Shown here: piece after piece, positions 1 to 11,035 of the stretch | Position numbering within the stretch: the stretch's first letter is position 1 | Layout: each line of letters starts with the position of its first letter | Assembly (NCBI GenBank): GCA_035235625.1 | Contig: CP141147.1 | Location: 7,119,001-7,183,000 of the forward strand | Source of the DNA: Saururus chinensis | Lineage: Eukaryota > Streptophyta > Magnoliopsida > Piperales > Saururaceae | DNA: 64,000 nucleotides | Direction of reading: 5' to 3' | Notes under the pieces: model-generated | What the model saw: only the letters and a program-made list of their open reading frames with translations | Database searches by the model: none | Told to the model about the DNA's origin: nothing | Translations under genes and position numbers: made by a program

Positions 1-330
1 ATTACCATTAACAAGCTCTAGGATCGGAAATGAAGGGAATGCCACTAGGGTGTCACCTTAACCTTCATGGAGCAACTAGACGCTATGGACTTTTCCGAAG
101 GCAAGACACACCTATACTCATGGGGCACATGATCAAATAGGTAAGAGCAGATCCATGATACTACTTACTTGAGTGTGCAAATGCCCACTCTTTGGGGCCA
201 TACAGTGTCAACAAGGGCAATACAGTGCCAACTAAGTGTGGAAAACATACAGTGCCACTCTTGGGGAGGAATCTTACAATGCCACTCTTGGGCGGAACAT
301 ACAGTGCCATATGTAGGCAGAAATGATGTG
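1..330 (-). mobile_element. LTR family B fragment at the window start
   Basis: Positions 1-330 match 3975-4290 and, more weakly, 35840-36130. They share the block around ATGGACTTTTCCGAAGGCAA and the spaced ATACAGTGCCA motifs. The match fades near 324, where the promoter-bearing LTR of the gypsy element begins. The rest of the copy lies upstream of the window. Confidence 0.6.
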
Positions 331-640
331 CCTGACGTAGGCACAATCGATATCAAGGAGATTCACACAGTGAAAGGGGAGAAACAAGGAATAAAGGGGG
401 AGAAGTTTTGAATAATTCTGATAGCATAACCTAAAAACAAGGAAGGAGATCGCCCCTTATATAGAATGATGAGTCACCTAGGGAGTCACGCCAAGCCTTG
501 CCATGCTAGCCGAATTTTCTAGGCAGACACGCCAATTAGTGGGCCAAGTTAGTCCAGGGCCACTAACTAAACCAATAACAACTTACATAAGCAAATAACA
601 AGCAAATACTAAACTATTACAAAAGGAAATAGTTCCAATG
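324..640 (-). mobile_element. Partial 3' LTR of the chromodomain Ty3/gypsy element
   Basis: Reading the - strand from about 600 downward, a promoter-like segment (CTATATAAGGGG) is followed by a T/C-rich leader, then the family B sequence interrupts it. Its position just beyond the chromodomain fits the 3' LTR of the element whose pol lies at 730-3350. The exact LTR start was not located. Confidence 0.4.
453..464 (-). promoter_or_regulatory. TATA box in the gypsy LTR
   Basis: The - strand reads CTATATAAGGGG, followed downstream by a CT-rich leader. This is the typical arrangement at the U3/R boundary of plant LTRs. Confidence 0.4.
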
Positions 641-725
641 CAAAGAAGTAAAAGAAATAAAGTGAAGTCTAGGAGTCTGGGTGATCGTGCACAAGACTAC
701 ACCACTCTTCCACTATTCACCTTAT

Positions 726-3350
726 CCGCAAGGCAACCAAGTCGGATATCAAACCATAAATTTCTCCTCAGGCATCCATGTAGAATCCTCAAGTGGCTGC
801 CCCTGCCAAGAAATCAAAACCTCTGTAATAATGAGACCAGAGCGACGGACCCGATGCTTCTCAAGCATCGAAGCACGAACAGGGTCGGACGGTGGAACTG
901 GGCCCATCAAGGGGGTGGAGGAGCACCAGCAGCCAAGGACTTGTCACCCACAAAGCAGCACAGGTGGGATGCATGAAAGATAGGGTGAACTAAGGAGTCA
1001 GGAGGAAAAGCAAGGCAGTAAGCCACTAGACCAATACGCTCCTCGTTAGCATAGGGACCATGAAAATAGGGGGCGAGCTTGGAGTGCTCGGGCTAAAACA
1101 AGGATGTCTGGCAATGAGGCAAAACCGAAACATAAACCAAGTTACCCACCGCGAACTCCCAATCAGTGTGACTGCCATCATAAATCTGCTTCATCGGGTT
1201 CTGGGCAAAAGACAAATTCTCCTTGAGCTGATGCAAGACCTCATCTCGTGTCTGGAGCATATAGTCCACCTCAACAACAAAGGAGCGGTGAGGTACATAC
1301 GATAACACAGTCGATGGTGGGCGGACATACAACACCTCAAAAGGAGTGAAGCCGGCTCGAGTATGATAGGCAGTATTATAAGACCACTCCACCCATGGAA
1401 GAAGCTGAAGCCATCTGTGGGGCTGCATCATAGTGAAGTAGCAAAGATACTACTCCAAACAATGATTAACCACCTCGGCCTGACCATCCGTTTGAGGGTG
1501 ATAAGCAGTGCTCATGTGGAGAGAAGTACCCTGTAAAGTGAAGAACTCCCACCAAAACTGAGAAATGAATATCCGGTCATGATCAAAAACAATAGTGCGG
1601 GGCATATTGTGGAGTCTAGCCACCACCCGAACATAAAGCTCAGCCATTGTCTTGGCAGTGAAGGGATGTCCCGGTGCACAAAAATGAGCGTACTTGTACA
1701 ACCGGTCCATAACAACCATAATCACTGACTTACCTTGCACCACAGGCAAGGCCTCCACAAAGTCCATTGAACATCCTCCCATATCTTATCTGGAATAGGC
1801 AAGGGCTGCAACAAACCGGCGGGAGAAGTTGTGGCGGCCTTAGCCCTCTTAAAAACATCACAAGCGGCCACATACTCTTAGACAGCCCGGCAAATACCCT
1901 GCCACAAGAAGCGCTGGCTGACCCGCTTATAGGTGTGGAAAGCCCCTTAATGACCAGACATAGGAGAGTCACGAAAGTGGGAAAGGATGCGACGGCAAAG
2001 GTCAACTACATTGGGTACCCACAGGTGGTCCTTCCAAAAGAGAAGGGCATCCTGCCACACAAAGAAGGGCCGAGCAACAAGGTCCGTCTGGAGGGCTACA
2101 ATCATAGCCTGCGTAGAAGAATCATCAAGGTAGGTCTGCCTCAACTCATCAATGAATGGACAAGATAAAGTAGAGAAAGCCATGCAAGAGCCCGGAGAAG
2201 GGCTGCGAGAGAGAGCATCAGCCACAGTGTTCTCAGACCCTTTCTTTTACACAACCTCGTAGTCATAGCCAAGTAACTTGCTGACCCACTCCTGCTGAGA
2301 CGGAGTGGACACCCGTTGTTCCAAGAATTATTTCAGGGGCTGGTGGTCAGTGCGAATCAGGAACCAGCGGCCAAGTAAGTAAGGCCACCATTTGTCGACC
2401 GCGAGGACGATAGCCAACATATCTTTCTCATACACGGACAGGGACAAACAGTAGCCAGCCAAAGCCTTACTGAAGTAAGCAATGGGGTGCTCGTCCTGCA
2501 AAAGAACTACCTCGAGGCCCATCTCTAAAGCGTCCATCTCCACCACAAAAGGTCGGCTAAAGTCAGGTAAGATCAGAACTGGGGCTGAAGCCATAGCCTA
2601 CTTCAGCCCCTCAAATGCCTCCTGGGCATTTGCGTTCCAAGCAAAAGCCCTCTTCTTGAGCAGCTCTGTAAGGGGACGAGCTAGCTCTCCATACTGATTG
2701 ATGAACAGCCGATAATAACCCGTAAGGCCCAGAAAACCTATGAGTGCCCGGACGCAGGTGGGTGACGGCCAAGAGAGCATGGCAGCCACCTTGGCCGAGT
2801 CAATGGCAATGCCACTCCTAGAAATAATATGGCCCAAGTAATCAACCTGCGGGCTGCCAAAGGAACACTTCAAATGCTTAAGGAATAAGGAGTTATTTCG
2901 CAAAATAGAGAAGACCGACCTAAGATGCGTCAAGTGCTCTGCCCATGACTTGATGTACACCAAGATGTCATCAAAGAAAACCAATATATAGCGGCATAGG
3001 AATGGCCTGAAGAGATCATTCATGAGGCACTGGAATGTGGAGGGGGTGTTGGTCAGCCCAAATGGCATGACGAGGAACTCAAAATGGCCATCATGAGTCC
3101 AAAAAGCGGTCTTGTGCACATCGGCTAGCTGCACCTGAATCTGATGGTAACCCAAACGAAGGTCAAGTTTAATGAAGACCGTGGCACCAATCAGCTCATC
3201 CAACAACTCCTCAATCACCGGTATAGGATATTTGTCTTTGACAGTGATTGCATTCAAGGCGCATAGTCGACACAGAACTGCCATGTACCATCTTTCTTCC
3301 GAACTAGTAGCACCAGAGATGAGTAGGGAAAAATCAAGTCTCATCAACTA
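726..3350 (-). pseudogene. Decayed Ty3/gypsy pol with chromodomain (chromovirus-type retrotransposon)
   Basis: The order on the - strand is reverse transcriptase (3347-2598; [32 protein letters not shown], the FFDDIL catalytic box, LGHIISRSG), RNase H (2594-2328; VVEMDALEMGL, HPIAYFSKAL, RTDHQPLK), integrase zinc-binding and core (2225-1450; [34 protein letters not shown]), integrase C-terminal part (1431-1093), and a chromodomain (about 880-726; TEVLISWQGQPLEDSTW). Frames are broken by stops and shifts between blocks. Gag and protease are missing, because family B LTR sequence starts within about 50 bases of the RT. The integrase-then-chromodomain order defines the chromovirus branch of plant Ty3/gypsy elements. 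It is non-functional. Confidence 0.9.
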
Positions 3351-3396
3351 ACGATCGACCTGCAAAAGCCTCCAGTCGAAGGGGCTAAAAAGATGG

Positions 3397-6300
3397 GGTG
3401 AGTATTTTCATACTCAGTAGGAAAATACCCAGTAGGGGAAAAAAATATAAATCAATGAACTCCGTAAGTTCATATATAAATGTTTCCATGCAATCACACA
3501 TGAAGCAAAAATAATAAGAAGTATAAATATGGTCACGCATACAAATCATGGTACAAATCGAACTTACACTTACTCAAATATCAAGCTCTTACACTTACAC
3601 TCTGAATTAGTCTTATCAGCTTATTCGTACAAATGTACGCTTACACTTACAACATACACATACTCGTATGACCTTATTCGTACGAACTCACTTGTACGAC
3701 CTTACTCGTACAATCTTACTCTTACACATAGATGTACTCTTACATCTCCCATAGAAGCTTACGCTTATGCTTACACTTACACTTACGCTTACCATCTGAA
3801 ACAAAGTCTCACAAACTTACTCGTACAACTTACTCAGACTCATAAACTTACTCTTATTGTCTTCCAAAGAAGCTCACACTTACTCTAAATCTTACACATA
3901 CAACTTACTCAGAATCTGAAACATACTAACTCTTACTATCAAACACATACTACTGACAACTAAAGCTCATTACAATTAATAAGCTCCAGCATCGGAAAGG
4001 AGAGGAATGCCACTGGGGCATCACCTTAACCTTCGGGGAGCAACTAGATGCCATGGACTTTTCCGAAGGCAAGGCACACCTATGCTCATGGGGCACAGGA
4101 TCAAACAGGTAAGAGTAGGTCCATGATACTACTTACCTGAGCGCGCAAATGCCCACTCTTTGGGGCCATACATTGCCAACAAGGGCCATACAGTGCCAAC
4201 TATGGCAGAAAACATATAGTGCCACTATTGGGCATGAATCTTACAGTGCCACTCTTGGGCAGAGCATACAGTGTCATTTATAGGCCAAAAACATATAGAG
4301 CCCACGAAGGGTGGAAACTTACAATGCTCTCAACTGAGCATCAAACATCTGGGCTGAAATACGACACCAAGACTAAATCGAAAACATACATATGATTGCT
4401 CTCAACAAAGCGTCAGACATCTGGTGCTCTATATAGCACACATACAACATCACGTAGGATAAACACCATGGCTAGACCAGGAAGGACACTCAATCGATTA
4501 CTTATCGACTGGCTCAAAATGGAACTTAATCCGTCGAAACCCTCAATCTTAAACTTACAACGTTATCAAATTAGGGTTAATTACTATTCAAGTTTATATT
4601 AGATAACTTATGCATGTACAATTATGCTCGAAATGACTACTATCTTACATTCTTCAGCCAACGAAGCAAGAACTGCTTCCGTTCTGAAGCTCTAATCCAC
4701 AAAAGTAATATTCTTTACTTAGCTCATCCCCCACCTTACACTTACCACCTTACCAATCTCTGCATAGTCTTACTCATCGAATTAGAATTCCATACTCACA
4801 CTCTTACCATCAAATACTTACAGTCTTACATCTTACACCATTTGCCTAAAAACCAAACTGTCTTTCTTGAACTGCTTGAGTGAAACCCTTGAACCTAAGT
4901 CCCATCATCAAACCCTTACTAATTCCTTACACATTATTCTTTCATTACCATTCATATTATGTACATTATGCATGTACAATTATGCCATTACCTCTTACTA
5001 ACTCACAATCCCCTAAAAGTGCTCCGAATCTTAAGTCTTCAATTCTTTGCATCCCCCACGACTCCTACTCATCGCTCAAATGTGCCGTCTGACTCAAACT
5101 GAACAAATTCTCCAATCTCATCAAATCCAGCATTTGTCTTTCAATCTTATCTTTCCTTGCCCGACATACAATCACGGTTTCCACGTTATAACTTACGAAG
5201 TACCCCTTAGCCAAACTTACTATCAAATACTTCTAATCATGCCCATCGATTGTATACAATCAATCCACAACGAAAATCACACACTCTAGTCACATACTTA
5301 AACTTCATAGCAACTTACTACGTGCCCTTAGTATTCACTAACATACGCACACAATACACATACATACAACATGCTTTTATAATCGGCATAATCATGCAAA
5401 ACATTAAATTATTAACTCCTAGCATGCTACTACACAATCAAAGCATGCTATAATGAAATTACGAGTTCAAGGTCCCCTATCTCGTAATCCACAGGAGTTT
5501 GATGGCGAGCAAACAATGGTGGTGGCGTCGATAGCGGACTAGGCGGCCAAAAGCATCGCACTGAGAGAGTTGTTGTGTCCCGAGGATTTTCAGAGATGCT
5601 GGAATTAATCTCAATAACGTTAGATTAATTTCACTCAAAGCCAAAGGTTTGGATGCACTAAGGCGGACAGACACAAGGTCGTGCCACTAGAAATGGCAAA
5701 AGCGACCACAGAATGGAGGCTGACTGATTGGAAGTCGACTAACGGTTTAAAACACTTAGTTGGTCACAAAATATTAAAATGGACTGCATACTACATCCAG
5801 CGGTAACAATTCCGCATCGTCAAAGCCTCACAACATGGCGGAGGACTTGGTTGCATACTCATGGACATGGGAGAGATGAAGGGCTTTAACGGCCATATCG
5901 CTTAATGGTGGGGATGTTCCATAAACATACGTTGAGGCACTAAGGCATGATGTAGGTGGCCGACAAAGGTACCGTCATTTCTAAACACTACCCACAACCA
6001 ATTCATCGTACAGATAATCATGCATCAAGCATGACTTACGGTGGAGGATATGGGTACGACATTGGTCGAGCCTTCGGTGGGCAGAGTCTAATGGCTTCCA
6101 ATAATACTTCCCTTTGGAAGAATCAGAATTCGGGAACTCTTTCCCTTAAGTTTTGGGTCATGCATAATAAAAGTGGGGTACAGAGCTAGAGTCAGGTTAG
6201 AATTATTGGCCCTTGATGTCACTAGGCCGGGGTAAAGTCGACGTCGGTCGGACATACGGCCCAAGTCCACGCAATGTCAAGCGGGACAGATTGGCCCTAG

Positions 6301-8186
6301 GCTAGGGGTCACTCGACAAAGATTAGAGGCGCACCCCGAAGCTAGGGGCATTTGTTTTGGGCAAAAGGCGTGCAGGGGAGGCCGAGAACGGCGGTCCCTT
6401 ACCATCGTTGGGTCAAGCTAGCGTCGCAGCTATCCATTGGTCGACGCCAGTGGCAGCAAAACTGATGGTAGAAAGAACAAAGGAATTCAATTTAGTCTGG
6501 GGCGAGAACGTGCCGAGCTAGGGCCGCGTACACATATCGTTGGACCACAAATGGCCAAACGAGACCGAGGGACGGACTTGGGATATAGTGGTGACCTAGC
6601 TATTGCAACCCACGACGAGCTGGATGGATATCGATCGGAGTTAGTTTGGAGTCTAGCAGTGACAAATCGACACTAGACTGAAATTGTGTTTCGAACTGAG
6701 CAGAGCAATGGGGCAGAAGAGAGGTGAAGGGGTGCAAGAGTGGTGGCTACCTACCTCCGTCGATCAGAGGTGAAGCCGGCGACGGTAAGCTAGAGCTCTG
6801 CCGGCTACTCACAATCACATAAAACAAAAAGAAACACCATCTGTCCGGATCGAAAAAGGGGCGGAAGGAGGGTGAAGGGCCAGGGGAGGCGGTTGTTGGT
6901 CTAGGACGGCGGCCTGGGTGGCAGCTGGGTGACAACCTTGCCATCGTCGGGCTGGGGGAGGGCCAACGGCCATTTGGCGGTGACCCGACACTAGTGGCAT
7001 GGCCGACGGCCGCAACGAACAGACAAAGGGGGGAAAAATGGGTGACAGAGCAAACCTTGCCTCAGGCCGGCAGAGAAGGGTGGGGAGGCTGAGTCAGGCG
7101 ACGGCTGGGTGACAACCGTGCCGTCGTTGGACCGGGGGAGCGCCAAAGGCCAGCTGGTGGTGGTCGGCGACCAACGGCACTGCCAGTTACCGCAATGCAC
7201 AGAAAGACTGAAAAAGAACGCAATCAAGCGTTTTACCTCACATCGGGGAAGCAAGGGCATAGAGGCCGTGACGCCGGTGACCGGAGGTCATCCTTGTTGG
7301 GGCAGAGGTGTGACAGCGAGCTGGCGGCCATGCAGGCGGGAACGACAGCGGATTGGACGAAAATTCTCAGAAATGGTAACCAGGCCGAAAATAGAAAATG
7401 GCAGGAAGAGCAGTGGCAGGCCGGCTGAGCCAGGCCAGGGAGGTGGTGGCCGGAGGTCACAGTGGACAGGGTGGAGTCGTGGCAACACTTTGGAAGCCAT
7501 GCAACGGCTGCGGTGGCGGATCGGATAAAAATAGCAATTCACAGACCGAAATGGGGGGAAAGGAAAAGAGCGCCGGCGGCCGGGACAGAGGTGTCAGGAC
7601 ATCACTCCGGCTGGGGCGAACCTATGGCGACAAGATGGAGGCCTTGCAGCCGGCGGCAGCGGTGGAACGGGAAGAAAAATTTTGAAAGGGAGTCACTGGG
7701 CTGAAGCGGAAAAGAGGGAGGAAGGGCAGTGGTGGCCGGCGGGCCAGACCAGGGAGGCGGCGATGGCGTCGCCAGGCCAAGGCCGGCCAGGTGGAAGCTG
7801 GCAGCCACCGGCAACGCCGCCTCCGGCCTCACACAGTGAAGGGGGGACTTCCCCCTTTCACTATTCACAAACGGTCAAGCACGCTGAGACGTGCCCGATC
7901 ATTTCTAAATATTTTTTTTCTTTTTTTTCCATATCCCTTTCTTCAATTCTCATTTCTAATCTCCCGCATTTCGTCCGTTTTCACACCAAAAAATTTCTGG
8001 GATGCGTCGAGGCCAATGACTTGCGACTAAGCACGACTCCCAACACTTACGAACACGAATAATACAATTACGAATACACTGAAGCGTCAAATTTCTTAAT
8101 AGAAAATACGAGCAAAAAATTGCAGAAATTGCATAAAGTAGCAGAAAATACAGAAAAAATTATAGAAAAATTTGGGATGTTATACA
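3397..8186 (-). mobile_element. Long LTR family B (about 4.8 kb), antisense
   Basis: The + strand ends GGGATGTTATACA at 8186, so the - strand begins TGTATAACATCCC, the TGTAAYRTCCC-type terminus shared by the LTR-like copies ending at 15217 and 39292. The internal order is an ACTTAC/TCGTACA-rich degenerate repeat (3530-3960), the ATGGACTTTTCCGAAGG block (about 4050), AT-rich sequence, a CTACCTCGTAATCC-like block (about 5480), and a GC-rich GGCCGG section (6700-7860). Copies at 8288-11035 and 35540-39292 keep the same order. I see no coding domain. The open frames of the GC-rich section are chance. It could be an LTR plus internal remnants rather than one LTR. Confidence 0.55.
3530..3960. repeat. 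Degenerate ACTTAC/ACTCGTACA short-unit repeat
   Basis: Irregular recurrence of CTTACACTTAC, ACTCGTACAA and TTACTCTTAC gives a low-complexity + strand poor in G. The same kind of tract occurs at 35575-35830 at the equivalent place of another family B copy, so it belongs to the element. Confidence 0.65.
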
Positions 8187-8287
8187 AATAACAAGCAAAT
8201 ACTAAGCTATTACAAAAGGAAATAGTTCCAATGCAAAAAAGTAAAAGAAATAAAGTAAAGTCTAGGAGTCTGGGTGATCGTGCACAA
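8187..8287 (-). repeat. Duplicate of the gypsy 3' region
   Basis: These bases repeat 587-690 almost exactly (AACAAGCAAATACTAA through GGGTGATCGTGCACAA) and are cut on both sides by family B sequence. They show that a second piece of the same chromodomain element was carved up by later insertions or recombination. Confidence 0.7.
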
Positions 8288-11035
8288 CAAGAAATACATA
8301 TAGTGCCCACGAAGGGCGGAAACTTACAGTGCTCTCAATAGAGCATCAAACGTCTAGGTTGAAATACATCACGAAGACCAAATCGAAAACATACGTTGCT
8401 CTCAACATAGCATCAAACATCTGGTGCTCTATACAACACACAGGCAACATCTCATAGGATAAACACCATGGCAAGACACAAGAAATGCTCAGCCGACTCA
8501 TTATTGGCTAGCTCAAACACGGAATTTAATCCATTGAACCCTCAGGTCTCAAACTCACAACGCTATCATTAGCTTTTCTTATAATTCAAGTTTTAATTAA
8601 GTTATGCAGTACAATTATGCCATGAAAACTCATAGTGCTCGACTGATCAAACTGAAGCTAAGCCCGATTGAAACCCTAGTTCGTCAGGGTAGTAGACTTC
8701 ACTTAACCCGTCCAAGTCATAACATAGCTCATCGTACACAAATCCTTATGTCTTCATACAATCTCCACCATCCACCTTACTACCAAAACATCTTACTCGA
8801 CATCATCAAACTAAGCTCCTCATAGCAAATCCCTGTTATCACCCTCTTACTTAATACCTCACTTATTATGCTTAATTTTCACTTCATAATTTGTACGTTA
8901 TACTTGTACAATTATTCACACTTTTACTGTCTAATAAAACCCCATAAGGCTCCAAGCCTAAGTCCTCTTACTTATCGAACCTTTGACGTACATTCCAAAC
9001 CAAGCCAACCCGCTCCACTCCTCGCTTGTCAAACTTACATATGCCGTCTTTTATCATACACTTACACATCCATACCCATAACCAACTCTATACCAAACCC
9101 TCTGTCACCTCTTACCATTCATCACCCATACTTCTACCCACACGCACAATCCACATACGTAACTTACTAACTGACTTGCTAGTCATAACTAGCACATACA
9201 TATTCCACATACATCAACCATACTTACAGCTCATATGCATGCCATATGTATCTAAACATACCAAATAATCATGCAATCCTAGCATGCTACTACCCATTCA
9301 AAGTATGCTATCATTAAATTGCGAGTTCAAAGATCCCCTACCTCGTAATCATGACGTTCGATGGCAAGTACACGACGGTGGCAATGTCGGTGGCGGAGTT
9401 GGTGGCCAAAAGCATTTCCTAGCTGAGAGAGTTATTGTCCGAGGTTTTAGGAAGTGCCATAAGCAATCATGGCCAAACAGGGTGTCAAAAGTCAATGCGG
9501 AAAAATCCGTGATCTAGGCGGCATACTACGGGCGGCCGGGAGAAAGGTCATGCCAATGAGTGGCAGGTACGACTGTGTTATGTTCTGCAATTATTTAGGT
9601 AGTTGTTATAATAATGTGCACGTAGGTAGTTATGTTAGTGTGCACGATGTTTGTTTTAATTAGTTAGTTGCACGATGTTTGCTTTAATTAGTTATTAATT
9701 AGTTTAGTCTATGTAGTGAAATGATATTTCCTATGTAGCATGATGGCCATTAGCCTTAAATAGGCTTGATTGATGTAATTAGGGATTAAGAAATGAATTA
9801 ATCTATTTCCCCCTCTCTCGTACGACTTCTCTCTTTCTCAGAACCTCATCCCCTATCTTCCTAGTGAGATTGCATTTGCAATCTGCAAGTGCGCCTCATT
9901 CAGTCCTTCCCTATTCTTTCTCTCTTCCCCTGTCCAGACTAATCCCTCAATCCTCAAATTCCCTTATTCTAATTCCATCAATTCTGCAAGGTCCATAACA
10001 GACCGGAATTTGAGGGTGTACTAAATGAAGGTCGGTCAGTAGATGAGAAATACTCGGTCGGTCGCAAGACATCGAAATCGGCCATGGATAGCACCCAACG
10101 GCATTGATTCGCATTTACAAGGGCCCACATAAGGGCGGAGAGCGTGGGGTGATGCTCAAGGACAGAGGAGAGTTGGTGACCACTCTAGTGTCAACTCCAT
10201 TCGGTGGCAGAGCCAGTCAATGGTCAGGCGGCGCGAATATAGTGCCTAAACCCCAAACCCTAAATCGCACGCGTGGCTAATTGCACACGCGCTCAAAGGG
10301 GAGGGGGAGAGGGATGGACAGAGGTGGCCTAAGGCTCATAGTGGTGTCCAATCAAAGCGGCAACATCGCCGATCGCCACCCACAACCAAAACAATTGGTG
10401 CGATGGCGGTATGTCTAGCATAGTAGAGGTAGGGAAATGTTTGGGATCGAGCAAAGGCCATCACAGGTGAGCTCCTCCATCTTCGGCCAAAGTAAGCTAG
10501 ACAAAATCTTGCCAAAGGCCATTCAGTATCAACGGCGTAAAATGGGCACGAGAGGGGTCAATGATCGGACATGCTGATGAGCAAAACTAGCTAGGGCTAC
10601 GACCCACAGGGAGGAGCACGGGTCTAATGAGCTCGAACTGGCCAAAGGTGATGACCTAGCCATCTCAGGCTAAAACTGGCCAAAACGAGGTAGTCTAAAG
10701 GTCATCTGGCGTCCAAAGGTGGCTCCATCAGCTCTAGCTGGCTCCATCGTGACCCTAGCGGTCGCTCGGAGCTGGGTTCGATGGAGGACAATGGAAGACG
10801 ACAGTGATAACCCTTTGGTAGCCCATAACAGTGAGAACCAAAATCAGAGAGGGCGTCTAGTCTTCAGCAAAGGAAAAACCGAGGGGGAGGAGGAGGAACT
10901 GGGCTAGGTGGGGCGGCCCTTCAACTTGGCCGAACCAAGGCGGTGCCGAAAGGAGGTTTGGCTAGTCGTGGCTCACCACTGCCGGCCACTATTTAATCAA
11001 AATAGTGAACTGGCGGCAAACAAGGGAGGATATGG
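8288..11035 (-). mobile_element. LTR family B, second copy (partial), with a nested solo LTR
   Basis: The copy starts inside the family (GAAATACATATAGTGCCCACG, equivalent to about 4290) and follows the order of 3397-8186. It is interrupted by a solo LTR at 9576-10000, resumes at 10001, and is cut at 11035 by LTR A. The related sequence at 14505-15217 could be its displaced end. Confidence 0.6.
9576..10000 (+). mobile_element. Copia-type solo LTR, 425 bp
   Basis: It begins TGTTATGTTCTGCA and ends GGTCCATAACA. Flanks are GACTG (9571-9575) and GACCG (10001-10005), a target duplication with one mismatch. The uninterrupted site is visible in sibling family B copies at about 5690-5720 and 37520-37560, where the flanks are contiguous. 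An inverted relative lies at 38767-39133. No internal domain remains, so it is a solo LTR. Confidence 0.85.

Noticed and set aside
3530..3960. Telomere-like or CRISPR-like regular repeat
   Set aside because: Units are irregular, without constant spacers, and do not match TTTAGGG. The tract recurs within another copy of the same LTR family.
6991..7868. Cluster of overlapping frames on both strands at 7.0-7.9 kb
   Set aside because: The stretch is the GC-rich GGCCGG part of LTR family B. Frames are open on several strands at once, low in complexity and not conserved in the sibling copy at 38 kb.
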